A DNA stretch of 33,954 bases, taken from positions 1 to 33,954 of the forward strand of contig DASRJH010000039.1 in NCBI GenBank assembly GCA_035649575.1. Reading direction: 5' to 3'. A program made the translations under genes and the position numbers. Positions 1 to 8,442 of the stretch are shown one piece after another. The stretch's first letter is position 1, and each line of letters starts with the position of its first letter. Origin of the DNA: DASVAL01 sp035649575. GTDB lineage: Bacteria; Planctomycetota; UBA1135; UBA2386. Below the pieces are notes generated by a model. That model worked only from the letters and a program-made list of their open reading frames with translations. It ran no database searches and had not been told where the DNA came from.

Positions 1-703
1 TGCCCTGCACCACGACGCGCACCGGCAGCGGCACGAAGCCATTGGGCTGCGTCGGATCGCCCACGATCTTCAGCAACTGCACGGCTTCGGTATTGCGCAG
101 TCCGGTCACGCTGCCAAAGGAATCGCGCTCGACGAAGAAGCTGTCGTCGACGCCGAGTGGCGCCGAGAAGGTCAGGCGCACGGCCGCGTTGCGCGGCACG
201 ACTCCATACGGCAACCCGGGGCCGCCTTGCCCGAAGAGCATCGCTGCTATTTCACGCAGTTCGTCGTCGAGCGCATCGAACGCGACGCGGAACGCTTCGC
301 TGTTCTCTTCACGCGGAATGAAGAGCTTGGGCTGCAAGGTGTCCGGGTCCGAGCCGATGAAGTCGTAGGTGATCTCGGCATCACTGAGCGTGGAGTTCGC
401 CGGCCGCTGGTCGCGGATGTTGGTGCCCACGAGCACGTCGCGTCCCTTGGCTCGCCCTGGTGGAGTGCGCGTCTCCGCGCCGTCAGGATCGTAGAGCGCC
501 TGCACGCCATCCCGCAGGCAGTAGACATCGGCCAGTTGTCCGTACTCGACGCGCTGCAGCTCCGCGTGCGTCGTGACGCCACCTGTCGCCGTGCCGCCGC
601 CACCGCCGCCGCCGCAGGCGGCGAGCACGGACAGGCTCACGAGCGTGAGGAGACCAAACGAGCCACTGCTCACTTTGAAATGAATGCTAGGCATGTTCTG
701 CAT
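1..703 (-). CDS. Lipoprotein with SbsA-like Ig fold, 3' end cut by the window edge
   Basis: The reading frame runs on the minus strand from ATG at 703 (a second in-frame ATG is at 694) and stays open to the window edge, giving about 234 residues. The N-terminus is a hydrophobic signal ending in the lipobox LAAC (Cys30 from the 703 start), followed by a run of seven glycines, so a lipid-anchored, envelope-facing protein is expected. The later stretch NAAVRLTFSAPL resembles the start of a bacterial Ig-like domain of the SbsA type; this is a family resemblance, not a firm assignment. No enzyme motif is visible. An inverted repeat lies just upstream. The true function is unknown. The start choice between 703 and 694 is open because neither has a clear ribosome binding site. 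Confidence 0.8.
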   Translation of the reverse strand, partial: MQNMPSIHFKVSSGSFGLLTLVSLSVLAACGGGGGGGTATGGVTTHAELQRVEYGQLADVYCLRDGVQALYDPDGAETRTPPGRAKGRDVLVGTNIRDQRPANSTLSDAEITYDFIGSDPDTLQPKLFIPREENSEAFRVAFDALDDELREIAAMLFGQGGPGLPYGVVPRNAAVRLTFSAPLGVDDSFFVERDSFGSVTGLRNTEAVQLLKIVGDPTQPNGFVPLPVRVVVQG

Positions 704-1032
704 GGGAAGGGCTACCACCGTGTCCAGGTGCGGTCCGGACACGCTGCAATGATCATGCGATGCTAAGCGAGGTCGCGGCTGCCGTCAGGGCTGAGGGCGC
801 GTCTCGGGCCACGACGACCTCGAAGCTCGCCTCGTTCGCACTTATTTCGCTCGGGCGTCATGATCACACTAAATGTCTGTGCAAGTCTATCTTATGGCGT
901 CGATTCGATCGTGGTCGCGCCTCGGGCGGGCGTCGTCCAGCGGGTTTTCTTCCGGTCCGCCGGCAGGCTGCAATCTCGCGCCGCGACACCTCGACACGCA
1001 GCGTGCAGGCTCCTCAGGTTGCGCCAAAGCGC
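704..1032. other. Intergenic region with no gene seen
   Basis: The 329 bases between the lipoprotein and the glycosyltransferase hold no convincing coding frame on either strand. A locally AT-richer patch at about 841-900 is unusual for this GC-rich window and could contain promoter elements for the leftward lipoprotein gene, but no -35/-10 pair stands out. The inverted repeat at 719-743 is the only structured element noticed. Confidence 0.5.
719..743. promoter_or_regulatory. Inverted repeat upstream of the lipoprotein start
   Basis: CGTGTCC at 719-725 and GGACACG at 737-743 are perfect 7-base inverted repeats separated by 11 bases. They begin 16 bases upstream of the lipoprotein ATG at 703. 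The position suits an operator or a 5' leader hairpin. No regulator can be named. Confidence 0.35.
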
Positions 1033-2907
1033 TCACCGGGTTGCGCCGAATCGCGCGCGAAAGGTCGCCTCGTGTTGCCTGATCTCCTGCTCGGTGAGCG
1101 GCATCTCGCGTGCCGTGACCGTGACCTTGCCGTTCCCGACCTCGACATTGGGACGGAAGCCCGCGATGTAGCCAGGCGGTGGCGTGCGATCGTGCGCGAG
1201 CACGCGGTCGCTGTGCAGATGCCCGCGCTCGAGATACTCGTCGCGCGTGACCACCCCGTCGCCGTCGTTGTCGTATCGGCGCAGCATCGCCGCGGCGGCG
1301 CGCTGCAACTCCTCGGGGCGAGCGGTCAGGTCGGGCCGCAGCGCCGCGAAGAACGGCTCGAACTCCGCGTACGTGACGCGCAGGTCGCGGTCCTTGTCGA
1401 ACAACTCGAACTCGCCGATCCTCATGCGAGTCCGTTGCTCGAGACGCTCCTCGGCGCTCGGTACGGGTGTCCGGGCAATCACCGGGTCGTTGAGGCCGAG
1501 CAGGTCGATGATCGCGACGTTCGGCAACACCCAGCCGACGACGCCCACCGTCGGCGATACGTGCACGGGGAAGCCGTCGGTCGGGATGCGTTGGCCTTCT
1601 TCGCGCGACGGCGCTCTCTCCACGAACACCCCGAAATTCTCCTTCATGTGGAAGTTGCGCATGCAGACCGCGCGCTGGTTCAGCCATCGCTGCCACTCGT
1701 CGTAGGGCTGCACGAGCGGACGCAGCATCGCGAGCAGGTGTGGAGCGACGGGACCGTCGTTGTGCACGTACTTGACCCACGCGACCGGCTGACTGGCCAG
1801 CGTGAAGACGGCGAGCGAGCCCACGACGAAGCTCCTGCTCGGTACGAGGTCGGCCGCCATGTACACGAAGGTCAGCGGCAGCAGCGGGATCAGGTGGCTG
1901 TAGACGCGCCACTCGAACAGGTCGCCGCCCATGAAGAACGTGTAGTAGCCGAACTGGAACAGCAGCACGCTCGCGACGGCAGCCGCACCGAGGTGCTCGC
2001 GCCGCAGCAGCGCAAGGGGTCCCGGGCGCCGCACCTTCTTCACGAGCCACGCGAGCGCCACCGCGAGCCAGACGTAGACGCCGAACTCGACCACGAACGA
2101 GCCGAAGAAGCGCACGCCGCTCTCGGGCCACGCCTCGACGGTCTTCGCGTGGTAGGAGCACGGCATCCAATCGCCGACCGTGAGGCGCCGCCAGAGCAGG
2201 TGTGCGAGTTCGGGCAGGACCGCCACCGCGACCGCGGCGCCGGCGGCGCGCCGGCCCGCGCGCGAGGCGAAACCCCAAAGCGACACGAGCACGCAGGTCG
2301 CCAGCACGACGAGGTGCCCCTCGGGGCGCGCGAGGCCACATGCACCGGCGACCGCGCCGAGCAACACCCAGCGGCGCTGCGAGCCGAGAGTGCGCGCCGA
2401 GCTCGCGAACAGCACCCAGGCGAACAGCAGGAAGTTGAAGATCGCGACGCCGAGACCGGAACTCAGCGACGCCAGGAACGCGCGGTTGCTCGCGACGAAC
2501 GCGAGCACGAGGGCGACCACGAGCCAGCGCCACGGCCGCATCGGCTCGGGCAGCGGCCGCAGCGCCGCGGCGCGCGCGAGCAGGAACAGCGTGCCGCAGC
2601 CGAACAGGAGCCCGAACGTGTTCGCGACGTCGGGCGGCACGAGGCCCGTCACCTTCCAGGTCGCGAGCAGCATCAGCGACCACAGGAAGTCCGTGTTGCC
2701 GTCGACTGGCGCAAACGGCTCGGGGTTCCAGACCAGGCCCCGTCCCAGCATCGCGTTGCTGACGTAGCGATACGTGATGTAGGCATCGTCTGCCATGTGC
2801 CACAACAGCCGCCAGCCGAAGTACGTCGCGGCGACGGCGATGGCGAACGCGAGCCACGTCGAGCGGCCGAGGCCCGGGCCGGAGCGCGATGACGACGCCG
2901 TTGTCAT
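1033..2907 (-). CDS. GT-C type membrane glycosyltransferase (AftB-like) with C-terminal EF-hands
   Basis: A 624-residue polytopic membrane protein, with about ten hydrophobic segments in the first 400 residues. After the first segment comes DDAYITYRYVSNAMLGRGLVWNP, an acidic-pair loop typical of GT-C enzymes that use lipid-linked sugars. Later GGDLFEWRV and GLNDPVIARTPV recall the mycobacterial arabinofuranosyltransferase AftB group. Near the C-terminus are two EF-hand loops: D504-x-D506-x-D508...E515 and the canonical D546-N-D-G-D-G...E557, followed by HDRTPPPGY (572-580). The expected role is sugar transfer onto an envelope or exported acceptor; donor and acceptor are unknown. The gene starts 18 bases after the OPT transporter stop, so the two are probably co-transcribed. 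A paralogue with the same architecture lies at 28506-30395. The family call is by motif resemblance only. Confidence 0.8.
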   Translation of the reverse strand: MTTASSSRSGPGLGRSTWLAFAIAVAATYFGWRLLWHMADDAYITYRYVSNAMLGRGLVWNPEPFAPVDGNTDFLWSLMLLATWKVTGLVPPDVANTFGLLFGCGTLFLLARAAALRPLPEPMRPWRWLVVALVLAFVASNRAFLASLSSGLGVAIFNFLLFAWVLFASSARTLGSQRRWVLLGAVAGACGLARPEGHLVVLATCVLVSLWGFASRAGRRAAGAAVAVAVLPELAHLLWRRLTVGDWMPCSYHAKTVEAWPESGVRFFGSFVVEFGVYVWLAVALAWLVKKVRRPGPLALLRREHLGAAAVASVLLFQFGYYTFFMGGDLFEWRVYSHLIPLLPLTFVYMAADLVPSRSFVVGSLAVFTLASQPVAWVKYVHNDGPVAPHLLAMLRPLVQPYDEWQRWLNQRAVCMRNFHMKENFGVFVERAPSREEGQRIPTDGFPVHVSPTVGVVGWVLPNVAIIDLLGLNDPVIARTPVPSAEERLEQRTRMRIGEFELFDKDRDLRVTYAEFEPFFAALRPDLTARPEELQRAAAAMLRRYDNDGDGVVTRDEYLERGHLHSDRVLAHDRTPPPGYIAGFRPNVEVGNGKVTVTAREMPLTEQEIRQHEATFRARFGATR

Positions 2908-2925
2908 GCTCGCGGCGGCCCCCGG

Positions 2926-5013
2926 CTACATGCGGCGCGCGGCGCCGAGCGTGCGCACGCAGAGGTAGACGATCATCGCCAACGTCGCGGCGATCGCGAG
3001 CGGTTCCGCGAGCGCGATGTGGTTCTGCGGGACGAACTCGTTGTCCTTGTCCGCGGCGATGACCGCAGCGAGCGCGACGCCCATGATCGCCTCGCCCGTG
3101 ATGAGACCCGACGCGAGCAGCATGCCCGCGTTCTCGAGCGCGACGTGCTCCTCGGGGTTCTTGGGCCGGAACGCGAGCTTGCAGAGCCAGGACAGCATGC
3201 CGCCCGCGAAGATGAGCACCGAGAGACCGAACGGCAGGTAGATGCCGACGGCGACGGCGAGGATCGGCGCGCGGAACCGCGCCTTCTTCCGCTTCAAGTA
3301 TTCGTCGAACGCGATGATCGCAACCGCGAGCGCGCAGCCGAACAGGATGAAGTTCCAGTTGATGCCGGCGCCGAAGATGCCCGTCGAAAGGTCCTTCATG
3401 AGGTTGGCCTGCGGCGCCGCCAGCGGCACCGGGTCGGTGCCGGGCGGGAACACCTTGCCGGGCGGCAGGCGGCCGATGCCGTTGCCCTCGTCGAGCACGC
3501 CGAGCACGAGCGGGATCACGGCGGCCGACGCAATCGTGCCGATGACGAGACACAGCTGCTGCTTCCACGGCGTCGAACCGACGACGTGGCCGCACTTGAG
3601 GTCCTGCAGGTTGTCGCCGGCGATGCATGCACCCGTGCAGATGAAAGCGGCGAGGTAGATGACCGCGGCCGGCCCGACCTTGGCCGCGACTTCGCTCTTG
3701 CCCATGATGACCATCAGCAGCAGCGCCGAGACGACTACCGTCGCCATCGTCACGCCCGAGACCGGGTTGTTCGAGCTGCCGACGAGGCCCGTCATGTAGC
3801 CCGCGACGCTGCTGAACAAGAAGCCGAAGCCGAGCATGAGCACGGTCAGCACGAGCGCGATCGGCAGGCGCGGCTCGTAACCCTCGAGCGCCGAGTGGAA
3901 CGCGAAGAACAACGGCACCGTCATCAGCGCGACCGTGAACAGCAGGAAAGGCAGCGGCGTGTCGAGCTCGGTGCGCGGCACGTCGGTCTGCTGGCCGCTG
4001 CGCTGCGCACGGAACGCCGCGAGGCTCGCGCGCAGACCGTTCTTGATCGGACCGACGAGCTTGATCAACGACCAGACGCCGCCGACGAGCATGCAGCCGA
4101 TGCCGATGCGGCGGCATTCCTGCCACGACGCCCCGCCGAGCGCCCCCCACTGCGCATCCGAGATCGCGCTCCAGGGCGTGCCGGCCGCGATGCCGGCCGT
4201 ATGCATCAGCCGTTCCTCGTTGATGAGCCAGTTGATCGGCACGCCGAGTGTCGTGCCGATGATCGCCCCGCTCATCATGAGCGTGCCGATGTTGGGGCCG
4301 ACGATGAAGCCGATGCCCAGCAGCGACGGCGCGAGCGTCGCATCGGCACGGAACAGCCATTTCCCGCCGAAGAGCGCCATCGTGGTCGCGACGCCGTCCG
4401 TGAGCCACTTGAAACCGAGCTCGCAGAGCTTGAAGACGCCGCCGATGACACTCGCCTCGAGCAGCAGCTTGAAGCCCAGCGCGCCCGAAGCACTCTTCTC
4501 CTCGACCTCGCCGGGCGGCACGTCGTCGCCGCGCGCGACGCCGCCGGTCTTGAGCACCTGCGCGGTCGCGAGCCCTTCGGGGAAGGTCAGCGCGGCGTCG
4601 ACGATGAGCGCGCGGCGCAGCGGCGTCGTGAAGACGACGCCCATGATCCCACCGACGCAGACCATCAGGAAGATCGGCCAGTAGTAGTAGCCTGCCCACG
4701 CCCCCATCATCACGAGCGCGGGCACCGTGAAGATGATGCCCGACACCGTCGACGCGCCCGCCGAGGCGATCGTCTGGACCTGGTTGTTCTCGAGGATGTT
4801 GCTGCGCCTGAACGCGCGCAGCACGCCGAGCGCGATCGCCGACGCGGGGATCGACGCGGCGACCGTCATGCCGACGCGCAGGCCCAGATACGCGTTCGCT
4901 GCCGCCATCAGCATCGACAGGATCACGCCGAGGATCACCGCCTTGATCGTGATCTCGGGGAATCGGCGCTCGGGACCGACGAGAGGACGCTGCGGAGCGA
5001 CGGTTTGGGTCAT
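2926..5013 (-). CDS. OPT family oligopeptide transporter
   Basis: A 695-residue protein with many hydrophobic segments and the hallmarks of prokaryotic OPT transporters: an N-terminal FPEITIKAVILGVILSML segment leading into AANAYLGLRVGMTVAASIP, and the conserved GDNLQDLKCGHVVGSTPWKQQ loop in the middle. Members carry peptides or metal-chelate-like substrates across the inner membrane, usually by proton symport; the substrate here cannot be read from sequence. Length fits the family (about 600-700). The ATG at 5013 is chosen because MTQTVAPQRP precedes the first membrane segment by a normal distance, although no clear Shine-Dalgarno is present. The EF-hand glycosyltransferase follows after 18 bases in the same direction. 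Upstream, 5014-5182 has no gene. Confidence 0.93.
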   Translation of the reverse strand: MTQTVAPQRPLVGPERRFPEITIKAVILGVILSMLMAAANAYLGLRVGMTVAASIPASAIALGVLRAFRRSNILENNQVQTIASAGASTVSGIIFTVPALVMMGAWAGYYYWPIFLMVCVGGIMGVVFTTPLRRALIVDAALTFPEGLATAQVLKTGGVARGDDVPPGEVEEKSASGALGFKLLLEASVIGGVFKLCELGFKWLTDGVATTMALFGGKWLFRADATLAPSLLGIGFIVGPNIGTLMMSGAIIGTTLGVPINWLINEERLMHTAGIAAGTPWSAISDAQWGALGGASWQECRRIGIGCMLVGGVWSLIKLVGPIKNGLRASLAAFRAQRSGQQTDVPRTELDTPLPFLLFTVALMTVPLFFAFHSALEGYEPRLPIALVLTVLMLGFGFLFSSVAGYMTGLVGSSNNPVSGVTMATVVVSALLLMVIMGKSEVAAKVGPAAVIYLAAFICTGACIAGDNLQDLKCGHVVGSTPWKQQLCLVIGTIASAAVIPLVLGVLDEGNGIGRLPPGKVFPPGTDPVPLAAPQANLMKDLSTGIFGAGINWNFILFGCALAVAIIAFDEYLKRKKARFRAPILAVAVGIYLPFGLSVLIFAGGMLSWLCKLAFRPKNPEEHVALENAGMLLASGLITGEAIMGVALAAVIAADKDNEFVPQNHIALAEPLAIAATLAMIVYLCVRTLGAARRM

Positions 5014-5182
5014 GCGGGACGCCCGGGGCTCGGGTGGGCGGCAAGGTCCGCGTTCTGGCCCGAATAATCCAGCGCCGACTCGCTTCGCGTGCAGATTGCA
5101 GGCGCCGAGCGCGATGGTCGATCGTGCCGCAGAACCCCCGGTCCGACAAGAAGCTGCGCCACTGGCGGCTTTCGAGAAGTGC

Positions 5183-5212
5183 TTGCCACCCGGGTCAGAT
5201 AATCTAGATAAT
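5183..5212 (+). promoter_or_regulatory. Sigma-70-like promoter of the DUF4143 gene
   Basis: TTGCCA at 5183-5188 and GATAAT at 5207-5212 are separated by 18 bases, a near-consensus housekeeping promoter. GATAAT also occurs at 5198-5203, so the element is doubled with a 9-base period. The start codon at 5221 is 8 bases after the -10, which suggests a leaderless transcript. An AT-rich patch of this kind is rare in this window. Confidence 0.6.
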
Positions 5213-5220
5213 CGGGATCT

Positions 5221-6396
5221 GTGTCCCGTTTATCCATCAAGCGCCAGTTGCGCATGCAGCTGCGCGACGCACCGGCCGCCTTCCTGTGGGGTCCCCGCAA
5301 GGTCGGCAAGTCGACGCTCCTGCGCCAGCAGTTCCCGGCGGCGATGCTGTTGGACCTGCTCGACTCGGACTTGCGCACGCGGCTCACCATCCGACCGGCG
5401 CTGTTGCGCGAGCGCGTGTTGCGGGAACGACCGCGATGCGTTGTCCTGGACGAGGTCCAGAGGGTGCCGGCGTTGCTGGACGAAGTCCACTGGCTGATCG
5501 AGAACACGAGAACCCGATTCGTCCTGTGCGGCTCCAGCGCGCGCAAGCTGCGCCACGGCGCTGCAAACCTGCTCGGCGGACGGGCGATCCGGTTCGTGCT
5601 GCACCCGCTCACCACCGCGGAACTGCAGGTGCCCGAAGAGGCCGGGGACGCCATGCCGTTCCTGCGACGACTTCTCGACCACGGTGGCATCCCGTCCCAC
5701 TATCTGGCCAAGACTCCGGACCGGCTGCTGCGCGGATACACGCTCGACTACCTCGCGCAGGAGATCCAGGCCGAGGCGCTGACGCGCAACGTGCCGGCCT
5801 TCGCCCGCTTCCTGGATGCGGTCGCGCTGACGCAAGGCGGGTTGATCAACTATGCAAACATCGCCAGGGACTGCGGGGTGTCCGGCAAGACCGTGCGTGA
5901 GTACTTCCAGATCCTCGATGACACGCTGCTCGGACACCGCCTGCCGCCGTGGCGCCGGACCCGCAACCGCCGTCTCATCGAAACGGAGAAGTACTACCTG
6001 TTCGACGTCGGCGTCGTCCGGGCGCTCGGGGGCATGCACAAGAGGCAACCAGGGTCGGACGAGTTCGGCCGGTCGTTCGAGCACCTGATGATCGAGCAGA
6101 TCCGCGCGCACATCGCATACCGCGAATCGGACCTGCCCCTTGCCTACTGGCGAACGAGTACCGGCCTCGAAGTCGACCTGATCGTCGGCGACCTTGCTTT
6201 GGCGATCGAATTCAAGGCGCGGAACGGGGTCGACGGCCGAGACGCGATGGGACTGCGCGCGCTGATGGAGGATCAGCGGGTCCGGAAAGCCGCCATCGTC
6301 AGTCTCGACACCGAGCCGCGCGTGCTCGACGGCGGCATCGAGGTCTGGCCCTGGCAGCTGTTCTGCAGCCGGCTCTGGTCCGGCGACTGGATCTAG
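5221..6396 (+). CDS. AAA ATPase with DUF4143 C-terminal domain
   Basis: A 391-residue protein. The N-terminal P-loop ATPase (AAA_14 type) has Walker A GPRKVGKST at 24-32 and Walker B VVLDE ending at 77-78. The C-terminal DUF4143 region ends with a PD-(D/E)XK-like signature: E317-V-D319 followed by E330-F-K332. These ATPases are common, often horizontally mobile, and mostly uncharacterised; some have been discussed as toxin-antitoxin or defence-related, but no partner gene is adjacent here. The start is GTG at 5221, immediately after a strong promoter, with no ribosome binding site. The gene stands alone and converges on recN. Codon use looks like its neighbours, so recent transfer is not obvious. 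Confidence 0.9.
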   Translation: MSRLSIKRQLRMQLRDAPAAFLWGPRKVGKSTLLRQQFPAAMLLDLLDSDLRTRLTIRPALLRERVLRERPRCVVLDEVQRVPALLDEVHWLIENTRTRFVLCGSSARKLRHGAANLLGGRAIRFVLHPLTTAELQVPEEAGDAMPFLRRLLDHGGIPSHYLAKTPDRLLRGYTLDYLAQEIQAEALTRNVPAFARFLDAVALTQGGLINYANIARDCGVSGKTVREYFQILDDTLLGHRLPPWRRTRNRRLIETEKYYLFDVGVVRALGGMHKRQPGSDEFGRSFEHLMIEQIRAHIAYRESDLPLAYWRTSTGLEVDLIVGDLALAIEFKARNGVDGRDAMGLRALMEDQRVRKAAIVSLDTEPRVLDGGIEVWPWQLFCSRLWSGDWI

Positions 6397-6450
6397 TCCC
6401 GGTCGCCGGCGGCACCGAGCGCCGCGGGCAAACGGAACAAGGACCTGGCC

Positions 6451-6467
6451 GCGCGCCTCCGGCGCGC
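6451..6467. terminator. Possible hairpin terminator between convergent genes
   Basis: GCGCGCC at 6451-6457 and GGCGCGC at 6461-6467 form a perfect 7-base-pair stem with a three-base loop. It lies in the 164-base gap between the convergent DUF4143 and recN genes, so it could serve both. There is no long T-tract, only a T-containing stretch afterwards, so the call is weak. Confidence 0.35.
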
Positions 6468-6560
6468 CGCTTCGGTTCTAGTGCCGCGACGGCGCGACAG
6501 CATTCCGGCCGGATCCGTCACCCGCACCCATGACGTCGGCTGCCAATGACGTCGGACGCG

Positions 6561-8282
6561 TCACTGCCCGAGGCCCCGCGCCTTCTCGACGAGCCGCCGC
6601 GCCTGCTGCAGCGCCGCAGCATCCGCGCCGTCCCCCATCGTCATCGCGGCCAGTTCCTTCTCGACCTCGGCCGGACCGAGCAGCCGCACCGAAGCCCGCG
6701 TGCGCTCGTCGCCGCCCCTGCCCGCGACCTCCTTGTTGACCAGGAAGTGGTGCTGCGCGAACGCCGCGACCGGGGCCAGGTGCGTCACGATCACGACCTG
6801 GTGATGCCGCGCCACTTCGTGCAGCTTGCGACCCACGAGCAGACCGAGCCGTCCGCCGATCTCGGCGTCGATCTCGTCGAGCACGAGCAGCGGCACACGA
6901 TCCTGGTCGGCGAGCGTCTTCTTGACGGCCAGCACGAGGCGCGCGAGCTCGCCACCCGACGCCACATCGCGCATCGGATGGAACGGCTCGCCGGGATTGA
7001 TGCGAACCTCGAGATCGACCGGCGCGGGTCCGTACTCGGTCGCCTCGTCGAGCAGGCGCTCGACCGCGAACTCCTCGGCCATGACGACCCGGATCTCGGT
7101 GCGCTGCATGCCGAGGTCCTGCAGCTCCTCGCGAATCCGTTCGCAGAACGGTCCGGCCGCCTTCGCGCGGGCCCGCACGAGCTTGCGCCCGATCGCGGCC
7201 GCCTGGTCCGTCACCTGCCGCAGCTCGCCGGCCAGCACCTCGGGATCGGCGCCGCCACCGTCTGCGGCGGCCAGCTCGGCGCTCACCTTCGCGAGGTTCT
7301 GCCGCAGATCGCTCTCCTGCGGACCGAAGCGCTTCAACGCGCCGTAGATCTCGTCGAGCCGCGCCTGCACGGCCTGCAGGCGCTTCGGATCGAGGTCGAG
7401 ACGCGCCTGGCTCGACTGCAGCTTGCGGCACACGTCGGCCGCGAGCTCCTCGATCTGCCCCATCTGCTCGGCTGCGTCCTCGAGCCTGCGGTCGATCGCC
7501 GCGGCCTGTTGCACGGCCTTGCGCCCGCGCGCGAGCTGGTCCTGCACGTTGTTGTCGCCGTCCTGCAGCACACCGAGCGCCTCTTCGAGCTGCTGTCGCA
7601 TCTCGTCGAGGTTGCTGAGCACGTGGTGCTCCGCTTCGAGGTCGCCGAGCTCGCCTTCGCCGAGACCGAGCTCCGTCATCGCGGCGTGCTGGAAGCGCAG
7701 GAACTCGAGCCGTTCGCGCCGTTCGCGTTCGCCCTCGGCGAGCTGCTGCAGGCGGAGGCGCAGCGCGCGCGCCGCGTGCATTGCGGCTGCGAACTCGCGC
7801 CGCAGGTTGCCCGTGCCTGCGAACGCGTCGAGCGTCTCGCACTGGATCTCGGGTCGCATCAGGGCCCGCGAATCGCCCTGGCCGTGGATCTCGAGCAGCA
7901 GAGCGCCGAGCTCTCGCAGCGCACTGAGCGTCGCGGGCCGGCCGCCGATGCGCACGCGCGACCTGCCCTGGCCGTCGACGATGCGCGTCACGAGCAGCTG
8001 CTCGTCTTCGACCGCGCCGCCGCAGAGCTCCGCGACGAAGTGCCCGATCATCGCGCTGCGTGGCCCCGCGCCGAGCCGGAACTCCCCGTCGACCTGCAGC
8101 TCGGCAGCGCCATGGCGCACGAGCGAGGGCGCGACCTTCTCGCCGCGCAGCACCTTCAAGGCCGTGATCAGCAGTGACTTGCCGCCGCCGGTCTCGCCCG
8201 AGACGACCGTCAGGCCTTCGTGCAAGCGCACTTCGGCGCGTTCGAGCAGAGCCAGGTTCCGGACGTGGATCGTGTGCAGCAT
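6561..8282 (-). CDS. recN: DNA repair protein RecN
   Basis: A 573-residue SMC-like ATPase of the RecN family, which helps double-strand break repair by holding broken ends and sister DNA together with RecA. Walker A is GETGGGKS at residues 29-36. The middle is helical and rich in Q, E, R and A, as for the RecN coiled coil. The C-terminal ABC signature region is ASGGELARLVLAVKK, and Walker B is LLVLDEIDAEIGGR, followed by the VIVTHLAPVAAFA switch segment. Length matches the family (about 550-570). The open frame extends upstream, but ATG at 8282 is chosen because MLHTIHVRNLALLERA is the normal RecN start and GAGGAGG (complement of 8294-8300) sits 11 bases upstream. The gene is divergent from the protease at 8443. 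Confidence 0.95.
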   Translation of the reverse strand: MLHTIHVRNLALLERAEVRLHEGLTVVSGETGGGKSLLITALKVLRGEKVAPSLVRHGAAELQVDGEFRLGAGPRSAMIGHFVAELCGGAVEDEQLLVTRIVDGQGRSRVRIGGRPATLSALRELGALLLEIHGQGDSRALMRPEIQCETLDAFAGTGNLRREFAAAMHAARALRLRLQQLAEGERERRERLEFLRFQHAAMTELGLGEGELGDLEAEHHVLSNLDEMRQQLEEALGVLQDGDNNVQDQLARGRKAVQQAAAIDRRLEDAAEQMGQIEELAADVCRKLQSSQARLDLDPKRLQAVQARLDEIYGALKRFGPQESDLRQNLAKVSAELAAADGGGADPEVLAGELRQVTDQAAAIGRKLVRARAKAAGPFCERIREELQDLGMQRTEIRVVMAEEFAVERLLDEATEYGPAPVDLEVRINPGEPFHPMRDVASGGELARLVLAVKKTLADQDRVPLLVLDEIDAEIGGRLGLLVGRKLHEVARHHQVVIVTHLAPVAAFAQHHFLVNKEVAGRGGDERTRASVRLLGPAEVEKELAAMTMGDGADAAALQQARRLVEKARGLGQ

Positions 8283-8442
8283 GGAAACGGGGGCCTCCTC
8301 GCTGCGGAGAAGGATGCCGGCTGCCTGTGGCCGGCGCCAACATGCTCTGCACCGCAGGCTCGCGGTCAGCGAGGACACCGCCTCCCATCGGGGCGCGACG
8401 CGGCTACGCTACGAGCCTCTCCCCCTTGCCCACGCGGTCCCC

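Noticed and set aside
760..2892. A 710-residue plus-strand frame opposite the glycosyltransferase
   Set aside because: Low-complexity Arg/His/Glu/Ala composition, antisense to a well-supported gene.
887..5149. A 1420-residue open frame on the minus strand spanning the glycosyltransferase and OPT genes
   Set aside because: It is Arg/Ala/Gly-rich with no domain and lies in a different frame from two clear genes; long stop-free shadows are normal at this GC content.
5221..6396. DUF4143 ATPase as part of a defence island or toxin-antitoxin pair
   Set aside because: No partner, nuclease or other defence gene is adjacent; the neighbours are a transporter and recN.
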